This document shows, piece by piece, positions 1 through 5,201 of a stretch of 5,208 nt of DNA. Origin of the DNA: Legionellales bacterium UBA4722 (lineage in GTDB: Bacteria; Pseudomonadota; Gammaproteobacteria; DSM-16500); NCBI GenBank assembly GCA_002404295.1, contig DHJK01000077.1, positions 13,989 to 19,196 of the forward strand, read 5' to 3'. The number at the start of each line of letters is the position of its first letter. The first letter of the stretch is position 1. Position numbers and translations under genes: made by a program. A model generated the notes under the pieces. That model was not told where the DNA came from. It worked only from the letters and a program-made list of their open reading frames with translations, and did no database searches.

Positions 1-4
1 TTCG

Positions 5-29
5 CTTCGCTCGCAATGACGCGACGAAG
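5..29. repeat. REP-like dispersed palindromic repeat fragment, hairpin-forming
   Basis: The first 30 bases can fold into a hairpin: CTTCG (5-9) plus TCGC (11-14) pair with GCGA (21-24) plus CGAAG (25-29), with C10 bulged and a 6-nt AATGAC loop. Read on the minus strand this contains GTCATTGCGAGCGAAGCGAA, a word I recognise from short dispersed repeats in many bacterial genomes, including intracellular ones. It lies about 35 bp beyond the plsC stop, a typical site for such elements, and probably continues beyond the left edge. It could help end or stabilise the operon mRNA, but there is no U-tract, so it is not called a terminator. Copy number in the genome cannot be seen here. Confidence 0.6.
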
Positions 30-63
30 GTAAGCTATTACAATATAACAAAGGACAGTGACA

Positions 64-789
64 TCATAACTTTTTCATCGTGCCTTCGATCCAATTCTTA
101 GCTTCTGCTAATACATCTTCTGCCTGTCGATCTTTGGTTTCAATCAATGGCCCAATCACTACATGAATTGTGCCGGGTGTTTTGATAAAGCTCCTTTTCG
201 GCCAAAAGCGGCCGGCATTGTGAGCAACAGGGATTACAGGATAACCAGTAGCGGTTGCAAGCCTTGCTCCACCCACGCGATATTTACCTACTTTTCCAAA
301 GGGAATACGCGTTCCTTCGGGAAAAACTAAAATCCAACGGCCCGCTTCCAGGCATTTTCTACCTTTAGTAATAATTTGACTCATGGCATTAGTTGTATTG
401 CTACGATTAATAGCAATAGGATCAATGATTGCCAAACCCCAACCAAAAAAAGGAACCCATAATAATTCTCTTTTTAGAATAATCGCCGATTGATAAAACA
501 AACCTTGCAAGAAGAAAGTTTCCCATGTGGATTGGTGTTTGCTTAATACAATACCGCTACGATTTTTAGGAATATTGTCTAGTCCATCAATTTTATAATT
601 GATGTTACAAATTATTTTGAGCAGCCAAAGCATAGCGCTTGTGTATGCGGTTATTAATTTGTAACGATAACGAAATGGGAAAGGAAAAGCGGCAACGCAA
701 ATAAAGCTATAAAAAATCGTTGCCACTAGCATCAGCAAAGAAAAAAGGCTGGAACGAATAATTAAATTACTTTTTTTGAGCCAATACAT
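64..789 (-). CDS. plsC: 1-acyl-sn-glycerol-3-phosphate acyltransferase (PlsC/LPLAT family)
   Basis: Predicted inner-membrane enzyme that moves an acyl chain to the sn-2 position of lysophosphatidic acid, giving phosphatidic acid, the precursor of membrane phospholipids. The 241-residue length is normal for the family. A hydrophobic segment at about residues 12-36 (a second at about 50-61) would anchor it. LPLAT blocks are present in order: KHQSTWE (84-90, catalytic His85), the IDPIAINRS block (122-130), FPEGTR (156-161, phosphate binding) and the VIPVAHN block (185-191). The usual HX4D motif reads HX4E here. The start overlaps the end of gmhB by 23 nt; a GGGG/GGTG stretch at about 794-802 could serve as its ribosome binding site. 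It is the last gene of the glyQ operon. The family call is firm. Whether it is the main PlsC or a paralogue with other acyl specificity (as for P. aeruginosa PA0005/LptA) cannot be decided here. Confidence 0.9.
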   Translation of the reverse strand: MYWLKKSNLIIRSSLFSLLMLVATIFYSFICVAAFPFPFRYRYKLITAYTSAMLWLLKIICNINYKIDGLDNIPKNRSGIVLSKHQSTWETFFLQGLFYQSAIILKRELLWVPFFGWGLAIIDPIAINRSNTTNAMSQIITKGRKCLEAGRWILVFPEGTRIPFGKVGKYRVGGARLATATGYPVIPVAHNAGRFWPKRSFIKTPGTIHVVIGPLIETKDRQAEDVLAEAKNWIEGTMKKL

Positions 790-1318
790 ACTGCACCGCC
801 CCTGCCAAATCTGAAAAATGTGGGATAGAGGAAAGCTGCTCTGGATGCAGCATTAAATCCCGCTGTCCTTTTCCTGATAAAACTAAAATGGGTTTGCACG
901 GTATTTGTTGCGCCACTTGCATATCCGTAACCGTATCGCCAATAAAAAAAGTATCGCTGAGATCAAGCCCATATTTTTCTTGAATCTGTCTAAACATGCC
1001 TAATTTCGGTTTGCGGCAATCACAGTTTTCATCAGGGTGATGCGGACAAAAAAAGATTTCTTCAATATAACCGCCTACAGAGGCTAATTCGCGTATCAAT
1101 TTTTCATGTATTTGCGATAAGATTTCCAAATCATAAAGTCCACGCGAGACCCCTGATTGATTTGTTGCAATGACAACACGATATCCCGCTCTATTCAATT
1201 GCGCAATCGCCGTCAAACTGCCGGGTATAGGCAGCCATTCTTCAGGCGATTTAATATAATAATCGGAGTCATAATTAATAACGCCATCGCGATCTAAAAT
1301 AATGAGTGGGTTTTTCAT
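767..1318 (-). CDS. gmhB: D-glycero-beta-D-manno-heptose-1,7-bisphosphate 7-phosphatase
   Basis: Cytoplasmic HAD-superfamily phosphatase that removes the 7-phosphate from heptose 1,7-bisphosphate in the ADP-heptose pathway for LPS inner core. HAD motif I is DRDGVIN (residues 9-15; nucleophile Asp9, acid/base Asp11), motif II is ATNQSG (51-56; Thr52), motif III is CRKPK (101-105; Arg102/Lys103) and motif IV is IGDTVTD (126-132; Asp128, Asp132). The zinc loop typical of GmhB is intact: Cys91, His93, Cys99 and Cys101 in CPHHPDENCDC. The 183-residue length matches the family (E. coli about 191). Its ATG overlaps the glyS TGA as ATGA (4 nt), indicating translational coupling; no strong Shine-Dalgarno sequence is seen. 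Its 3' end overlaps plsC by 23 nt. The intact zinc loop separates it from the related histidinol-phosphate phosphatases less cleanly than from generic HADs, but the gene context favours GmhB. Confidence 0.93.
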   Translation of the reverse strand: MKNPLIILDRDGVINYDSDYYIKSPEEWLPIPGSLTAIAQLNRAGYRVVIATNQSGVSRGLYDLEILSQIHEKLIRELASVGGYIEEIFFCPHHPDENCDCRKPKLGMFRQIQEKYGLDLSDTFFIGDTVTDMQVAQQIPCKPILVLSGKGQRDLMLHPEQLSSIPHFSDLAGAVQYVLAQKK

Positions 1319-3387
1319 TGTAATAGTGCCACATCTGCTACATACAAAAATAAGGACCGTAAGTTTTTCAGCAACAACAAACGATTTTCTCTACAGGCTT
1401 TATCATCGACCATGACCATAACTGTATCAAAAAAAGTGTCGACGGGTTCACGTAGTGTCGCTAGTTGATTTAAAATGCCGGTGTAATTATCTGATTTTGA
1501 TTGCAGCACAATTTCATCATGTAATTCTTTTAATTTGCTTGCTAAAACACGCTCTGCATCATGCTCGAATAAAGTCGCATCCACTGTTTTTGCAGTGATC
1601 GTTTCATCATATTTATCTAAAATATTACTAACTCGTTTATTTGCTACACTTAACGCTTGTGCTTCTGGTAACGCTTTGAATGCTTGTACTGCTTGTATAC
1701 GACAATGTAAATCGTAGGGCTTGGTGATGCCCAACACAGTCACAGCAGCCAATACATCTGATGAAATACCTTGCTCTTGGTACCAAGGCTTCAATCGTTC
1801 AAACATAAACTGCATGACTTGATTAACCACATCTGTATTTTCTAATTTTACTTTAAAAGAATTCGCTGCTGTTTTCAGTAATTCATGCAAATCTAAATTA
1901 AGTTGTTTTTCAATGATAATACGTAGCACACCAAGCGCCGCGCGTCGTAAACCATAGGGATCTTTATCACCTGTGGGGGCTTGGTTAATGCCAAATACAC
2001 CCACCAACGTATCGAGACGATCAGCAATTGCAATCGCAGAACCTAAAAGAGTTGCAGGTAATTTATCTCCAGAAAAACGGGGTAAATATTGTTCATTAAG
2101 CGCTTCAGCAATTGCTTTCGGCTCGCCTTGTTGCAATGCGTAATAGTAACCAGCAGTGCCTTGTAATTCAGGAAATTCTCCGATTAATTGAGTAGTCAAA
2201 TCAGTTTTTGCTAAAAAGCCTGCACGTGTCGCGGCGGCTGCATCCACGTCGATGTTTTTGGCAATGACGGAGGCAAGCGTTGCTATACGTTCCGCTTTGT
2301 CATACAAAGTGCCTAATTTATTTTGAAAAACAATACTTTTTAGTATATCAATACGATCTGCTAATGTTTGTTTTTTATCCGTTTCAAAAAAGAAAGCGGC
2401 ATCGGATAAGCGGGCACGTAATACACGTTCATTGCCTGTCATCACTTGTTTTGGATTTTTACTTTCAATATTGCTAACCGTAATAAAATACGGCAGCAAT
2501 TTATTGTGTTGATCTACGACGGGAAAGTAACGTTGATGATCTTGCATGGCAGACATCAGTGCTTCTTGTGGCACAGATAAAAAGCTTGCATCAAAGGTAC
2601 CACATAATGCAACAGGCCATTCAACTAGACCTGTGACTTCATTTAATAATTCTTCTGACATCACAGCAGACGCCTGTGATCCGGGTAATTCAGCAACTAA
2701 CTGCATCACTTGTTGGCGTATTTTTTCTTTACGTTCTGCAAAATCAACTAATACGAATTTTTTAGCTAGACTTTTAACATAGGTTGCAGGGCTTGAGATA
2801 GACACCCAGCCTTTGCTGTGAAAACGATGTCCGCGTGTTTTTCTATCTGCTTTGACACCTAAAATAGTGGCGGGAATCACTTCTTTTCCATACAACATAG
2901 TCACTGCATGCACAGGACGAACAAACGCAACTTCATCACTTCCCCAGCGCATCCGTTTGGAGATAGGTAACGCAGCAAGTGCTTGCGTTACAATAGCAGG
3001 TAACAATTCTTGTGCCGTCTTACCGGAAACCGTTTGTCTATAACCTACCCACTCACCTTGTGCATTTTTAATTGTTAATAATGCGTCTGGTGTTACGCCA
3101 CAAGAACGTGCGAAACCAATACATGCTGCAGTGGGTTTGCCTTCTGCATCATAGGCTGCTGTTAAAGCGGGGCCTTTGCGTTCTACTTCAGTGTCTTTTT
3201 GCTGAGGGTTTAATTTCTTAACTATAACTGCTAATCGACGAGGTGTGACATAAAATTGTGCGGAAGAAAAGGGTAGCTCTGCTTTAGTTAAACCAGCCTT
3301 TATTTCCTCTAAAAAATGAACCGCTAAACGGTGCAATGATTTGGGAGGCAGTTCTTCCGTGTGAATTTCAACGAGAAAATCAGCCAT
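1315..3387 (-). CDS. glyS: Glycine--tRNA ligase beta subunit
   Basis: Beta subunit of the bacterial alpha2beta2 glycyl-tRNA synthetase; it supplies most tRNA-Gly recognition while the alpha subunit holds the aminoacylation site. The 690 residues match E. coli GlyS (689). Landmarks, in order: N-terminal FLVEIHTEELPPK (4-16), VTPRRLAV (47-54), MQDHQRYFPV (281-290), RVLRARLSDAAFFFETD (321-337), KTDLTTQLIGEFPELQG (394-410), ADRLDTLVGVF (456-466), GDKDPYGLRRAALG (473-486), and ANKRVSNIL (582-590) with FFDTVMVMVDD (652-662) in the C-terminal anticodon-binding-like region. The start is supported by an AAGGA Shine-Dalgarno at 3396-3400, 8 nt from the ATG, and by the conserved N-terminus. It overlaps glyQ by 8 nt and gmhB by 4 nt. 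No frameshift or missing block is seen. Confidence 0.98.
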   Translation of the reverse strand: MADFLVEIHTEELPPKSLHRLAVHFLEEIKAGLTKAELPFSSAQFYVTPRRLAVIVKKLNPQQKDTEVERKGPALTAAYDAEGKPTAACIGFARSCGVTPDALLTIKNAQGEWVGYRQTVSGKTAQELLPAIVTQALAALPISKRMRWGSDEVAFVRPVHAVTMLYGKEVIPATILGVKADRKTRGHRFHSKGWVSISSPATYVKSLAKKFVLVDFAERKEKIRQQVMQLVAELPGSQASAVMSEELLNEVTGLVEWPVALCGTFDASFLSVPQEALMSAMQDHQRYFPVVDQHNKLLPYFITVSNIESKNPKQVMTGNERVLRARLSDAAFFFETDKKQTLADRIDILKSIVFQNKLGTLYDKAERIATLASVIAKNIDVDAAAATRAGFLAKTDLTTQLIGEFPELQGTAGYYYALQQGEPKAIAEALNEQYLPRFSGDKLPATLLGSAIAIADRLDTLVGVFGINQAPTGDKDPYGLRRAALGVLRIIIEKQLNLDLHELLKTAANSFKVKLENTDVVNQVMQFMFERLKPWYQEQGISSDVLAAVTVLGITKPYDLHCRIQAVQAFKALPEAQALSVANKRVSNILDKYDETITAKTVDATLFEHDAERVLASKLKELHDEIVLQSKSDNYTGILNQLATLREPVDTFFDTVMVMVDDKACRENRLLLLKNLRSLFLYVADVALLQ

Positions 3388-4297
3388 TTGCTTTATCCTT
3401 CAATAAAGGAAACCCGAGGGCTTCACGTGCTTTCACATAACCTTCTGCTACCGCTTTGGTATAACGACGAATTTTTAAAATGTAATTTTGTCGCTCTGTG
3501 ACAGCGATTGCGCGCCTTGCATCTAACAAATTAAAAACATGCGATGCTTTCATTGCCATTTCATAAGCGGGTAAGGGTAGGTTGAGTTCAATTAAACGTA
3601 AGCTCTCTAGTTCATAATAAGAAAATTGTTTTTTTAATTCTTCTACATTGGCTTCTTCAAAATTATAGCGAGACATTTGCACTTCATTTTCATGAAACAC
3701 ATCGCCATAGGTGACGGTACCGTGCTCGGTTTTATCCCAGACTAAATCGTAAATATTGTCGATGCCTTGCAATGCCATGGCTAATCGTTCTACGCCGTAG
3801 GTAATTTCACAGGTGACAGGCTTACACTCTAGTCCGCCTACTTGCTGAAAATAAGTAAATTGGGTGACTTCCATACCATTTAACCAGACTTCCCATCCTA
3901 ATCCCCATGCGCCTAATGTGGGAGATTCCCAGTTATCTTCAACAAAACGCACATCATCCACTAGCGGATCAACGCCTAGTACGCGTAATGAATCTAAGTA
4001 CAGTTCTTGAATATTTAGCGGAGAGGGTTTTATCATTACTTGAAATTGGTAATAACATTGAAGTCTGTTTGGATTTTCACCATAACGACCGTCTGTAGGG
4101 CGACGACAAGGCTGTACATAAGCTGTACGCCATGGCTCGGGGCCTAGTGCGCGCAAAAAGGTTCCAGGGTGAAAAGTGCCTGCACCTACTTCCATATCAT
4201 AGGGCTGGACGATGACACAGCCATGCGCGGCCCAGAAGGTCTGGAGCGACATAATCATGTGTTGTAATGTATTGGTATTTTCAGTATTTTTTTTCAT
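3380..4297 (-). CDS. glyQ: Glycine--tRNA ligase alpha subunit
   Basis: Class II aminoacyl-tRNA synthetase catalytic subunit; with GlyS it attaches glycine to tRNA-Gly using ATP in the cytoplasm. The 305 residues are close to E. coli GlyQ (303). Family signatures are clear: FWAAHGCVIVQPYDMEVGAGT (21-41), LGPEPWRTAYVQPCRRPTDG (51-70), class II motif 2 RYGENPNR (71-78), GWEVWLNGMEVTQFTYFQQVGG (134-155) and motif 3 YGVERLAMALQG (167-178). M1 was chosen because the family usually has about 10-15 residues before LQ-FWA-HGC; M14 and M16 would be too close to it. No good Shine-Dalgarno precedes M1, perhaps because the leader is only about 20 nt. It is the first gene of the operon and overlaps glyS by 8 nt. 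No T-box-like leader is visible, as expected outside Gram-positives. Confidence 0.98.
   Translation of the reverse strand: MKKNTENTNTLQHMIMSLQTFWAAHGCVIVQPYDMEVGAGTFHPGTFLRALGPEPWRTAYVQPCRRPTDGRYGENPNRLQCYYQFQVMIKPSPLNIQELYLDSLRVLGVDPLVDDVRFVEDNWESPTLGAWGLGWEVWLNGMEVTQFTYFQQVGGLECKPVTCEITYGVERLAMALQGIDNIYDLVWDKTEHGTVTYGDVFHENEVQMSRYNFEEANVEELKKQFSYYELESLRLIELNLPLPAYEMAMKASHVFNLLDARRAIAVTERQNYILKIRRYTKAVAEGYVKAREALGFPLLKDKANG
3396..3400 (-). promoter_or_regulatory. Shine-Dalgarno of glyS, inside the glyQ 3' end
   Basis: On the minus strand AAGGA lies 8 nt before the glyS ATG and within the last codons of glyQ. It fixes the glyS start and shows that glyS can be initiated by ribosomes finishing glyQ, which would help keep the two subunits in balance. 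Confidence 0.7.
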
Positions 4298-4326
4298 GTG
4301 GATCTGATTTTGCCATTAAAGGGCGG

Positions 4327-4355
4327 ATTATAGCAGGTTAATTGGTAACTATTCA
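4327..4355 (-). promoter_or_regulatory. Probable sigma-70 promoter of the glyQ-glyS-gmhB-plsC operon (extended -10)
   Basis: On the minus strand there is a perfect TATAAT (4327-4332) preceded by TGC, making an extended -10 (TGCTATAAT). At a 17-nt spacing the -35 position is TGAATA (4350-4355), a poor match to TTGACA, which an extended -10 can offset. Transcription would begin near 4320, leaving a leader of about 20 nt before the glyQ ATG at 4297. The position and orientation fit the operon; start-site mapping has not been seen. Confidence 0.65.
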
Positions 4356-4494
4356 CCGAATTTTACTGCTCTAATCAAGCCCATGCCATGATGATCATCC
4401 TGTAACTCATTGATCGACTATGGATATTACAAAGGAACCTTTTATTTTTAGTGAAATATTATTTTAAAAAAATTGATTCGTGATGCGCAACGGG
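4356..4494. other. Non-coding spacer upstream of the glyQ promoter
   Basis: No supported gene is found on either strand. Frames are short and interrupted; the longest readings give only a dozen or so codons without family resemblance. The only structures are a 10-bp palindrome GATGATCATC (4390-4399) and a weak AAAGG/CCTTT repeat at 4431-4442. None of the three plus-strand frames looks like the missing N-terminal part of HigB. Confidence 0.6.
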
Positions 4495-4504
4495 CTATAA
4501 ATGG
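4495..4504. repeat. Left copy of a 10-bp imperfect direct repeat flanking the MITE
   Basis: CTATAAATGG here matches CTATAGATGG at 4785-4794 in 9 of 10 positions; one more G before each copy also matches. The two copies sit exactly at the outer ends of the inverted repeats, as expected of a target-site duplication with one later substitution. A short imperfect match could also be chance. Confidence 0.45.
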
Positions 4505-4585
4505 CATAAGAGTCAAGCTAAGACTAAAAGCTGCTTAGTAAGCCCCTTCCCCCTCCGGGGGAAGGAAGGGAAGGGGGAATAAAAA
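4505..4585 (+). repeat. Left terminal inverted repeat of the MITE
   Basis: 81 bp, complementary to 4704-4784 with three mismatches, all in the outer 19 bp; the inner 62 bp (4524-4585) are perfect. It contains its own hairpin at 4545-4565: CCTTCCCCC, loop TCC, GGGGGAAGG. The G/C-rich purine-pyrimidine block at 4543-4577 contrasts sharply with the AT-rich surroundings. Confidence 0.9.
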
Positions 4586-4703
4586 AACATTTTTTAACAT
4601 ACTTTATTGTTTATTTAAATTTTAAAGAAAAAGATTAGAACATTTAATACTAAAATCTTATGCTGATAAGTATAAAACAAAGAAATAGGTTGAAAAAAGC
4701 GTA

Positions 4704-4784
4704 TTTTTATTCCCCCTTCCCTTCCTTCCCCCGGAGGGGGAAGGGGCTTACTAAGCAGCTTTTAGCCTTAGCTTGACGCGTATG
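4704..4784 (-). repeat. Right terminal inverted repeat of the MITE
   Basis: Inverted copy of 4505-4585 (78 of 81 matches). It includes the mirrored hairpin at 4724-4744: CCTTCCCCC, loop GGA, GGGGGAAGG. Its outer end supplies an in-frame TAG (4769-4771) just before the higB remnant, closing that reading frame. Confidence 0.9.
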
Positions 4785-4794
4785 CTATAGATGG
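4785..4794. repeat. Right copy of the 10-bp imperfect direct repeat flanking the MITE
   Basis: CTATAGATGG, partner of 4495-4504 (9 of 10). It lies inside the surviving higB reading frame, where it encodes part of AIDG. Confidence 0.45.
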
Positions 4795-4849
4795 TAATTG
4801 GCATCTCACGTTTGAATTTTCTGACGACGATACCCATATTGTTAATTAT

Positions 4850-4854
4850 GAGGA
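4850..4854 (+). promoter_or_regulatory. Shine-Dalgarno of higA within the higB remnant
   Basis: GAGGA lies 9 nt before the higA ATG, inside the surviving end of higB. It fixes the higA start and means higA could be translated without a translating ribosome arriving from higB, provided some promoter reads through. Confidence 0.65.
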
Positions 4855-4863
4855 TTATCACTA

Positions 4864-5163
4864 ATGGCAAGACAACACAACCCACCCCATCCAGGGGAAT
4901 TTATCAAAGAAACTTATCTTGATTCATTAAATATAAGTTTAAGAAAAGCCGCGATTGAATTGGATGTTGCACCCTCTACATTTTCACGACTTATCAATGG
5001 TAAGGCTGATTTATCCCCTGATATGGCTTTAAGACTTTCTAAAGCGTTTGGCAGGACCCCGGAAAGCTGGATGCAGATGCAAACAAATTATCAGCTTTGG
5101 CAGGCAAGAAAAACTATTAAATTGAATCGCGTCCATGTGATCTATCATGAACGTGCAAGTTGA
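4864..5163 (+). CDS. higA: HigA-family antitoxin / XRE-type HTH regulator, orphaned from its toxin
   Basis: The product has 99 residues, normal for HigA/VapI antitoxins. It opens with the family's PPHPGEFIKETYLD stretch (7-20). A helix-turn-helix of the XRE/Cro type follows at about 26-48 (SLRKAAIELDVAPSTFSRLINGKADLSPDMA), then LSKAFGRTPESWMQMQTNYQLWQA (58-81), the typical C-terminal part that helps form the dimer and contact the toxin. In intact loci HigA neutralises HigB and represses the higBA promoter. Here the start overlaps the stop of a truncated higB (TAATG), so the partner toxin is not made from this locus. The native promoter and operator, normally upstream of higB, are gone; expression would need read-through from the MITE or beyond, where I see no clear promoter. 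The frame is intact, so it may be recent or retained as a regulator or anti-toxin for another HigB. Confidence 0.93.
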   Translation: MARQHNPPHPGEFIKETYLDSLNISLRKAAIELDVAPSTFSRLINGKADLSPDMALRLSKAFGRTPESWMQMQTNYQLWQARKTIKLNRVHVIYHERAS

Positions 5164-5187
5164 GGCTGGCACATAACTCCATGAAAA

Positions 5188-5201
5188 ATAGTTATAACTA
5201 T
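5188..5201. other. 14-bp perfect palindrome downstream of higA
   Basis: ATAGTTATAACTAT is a perfect inverted repeat 25 bp after the higA stop. It is entirely A/T apart from one G and one C, so it is a weak hairpin and not a convincing terminator. It could be an operator dyad or part of the control region of a neighbour beyond the right edge. No gene is visible in 5164-5208. Confidence 0.35.

Larger units (their letters stand above)
4505..4784. mobile_element. MITE-like non-autonomous element with 81-bp terminal inverted repeats
   Basis: The segment is bounded by inverted repeats 4505-4585 and 4704-4784, matching in 78 of 81 positions; mismatches are at 4509/4780, 4511/4778 and 4523/4766. The 118-bp centre (4586-4703) is very AT-rich, has no open frame of note on either strand and shows no RNA gene or convincing promoter. 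There is no transposase, so it would depend on one supplied elsewhere. It separates the glyQ promoter region from the higB remnant and covers the place where the 5' part of higB should be. The transposase family is not recognisable from the termini (CATAAGAGTCAAGC / CATACGCGTCAAGC). A dispersed palindromic repeat that moves by another route is the alternative. Confidence 0.72.
4784..4864 (+). pseudogene. higB: HigB-type toxin, C-terminal remnant
   Basis: Read in the frame ending at TAA 4862-4864, this encodes AIDGNWHLTFEF followed by SDDDTHIVNYEDYH. This is the characteristic C-terminus of HigB/RelE-fold mRNA-cleaving toxins (family pattern: NGNWR-TF-F, then a short acidic stretch, then V-Y-DYH). 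Only about 26 of an expected 90-95 residues remain. No ATG, GTG or TTG exists in frame after the TAG at 4769-4771 in the MITE terminus, so the toxin should not be made. The stop overlaps the higA ATG (TAATG), the coupling usual in higBA operons. The missing N-terminal part is not found in the 200 bp upstream of the MITE, so this is a deletion or decayed copy rather than a simple split. Confidence 0.82.

Noticed and set aside
1535..1717. Open frame of 60 codons on the plus strand
   Set aside because: It lies wholly antisense to glyS, has no recognisable domain or supporting ribosome binding site, and is explained by the strong codon pattern of glyS.
2280..3043. Three plus-strand open frames (2280-2477, 2546-2782, 2852-3043)
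   Set aside because: All are antisense shadows of glyS, whose conserved blocks run through the whole region; the translations resemble no family.
3907..4098. Open frame of 63 codons on the plus strand
   Set aside because: It is antisense to the most conserved catalytic part of glyQ and has no independent support.
4298..4326. T-box or glycine riboswitch in the glyQ leader
   Set aside because: The predicted leader is only about 20 nt, too short for either structure.
4390..4399. 10-bp palindrome GATGATCATC upstream of the glyQ promoter
   Set aside because: Short, single and well upstream of the -35 region; could be chance. No known operator is recognised.
4431..4450. Possible plus-strand terminator: AAAGG/CCTTT followed by a T-rich run
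   Set aside because: The stem is only 5 bp with a 2-nt loop, which is sterically poor, and no plus-strand gene ends nearby.
4473..4540. Possible small gene starting at TTG 4473 and running into the MITE left arm (LIRDAQRAINGIRVKLRLKAA)
   Set aside because: No Shine-Dalgarno, no homology recognised, and half of it is element sequence.
4586..4703. Possible promoter in the MITE core driving higA (for example TATAAA at 4671-4676)
   Set aside because: No -35 element at proper spacing could be found; AT-rich sequence gives such hexamers by chance.
4505..4784. CRISPR array or tRNA-like structure
   Set aside because: There are only two arms, in inverted orientation, with no spacer periodicity and no tRNA arm consensus.
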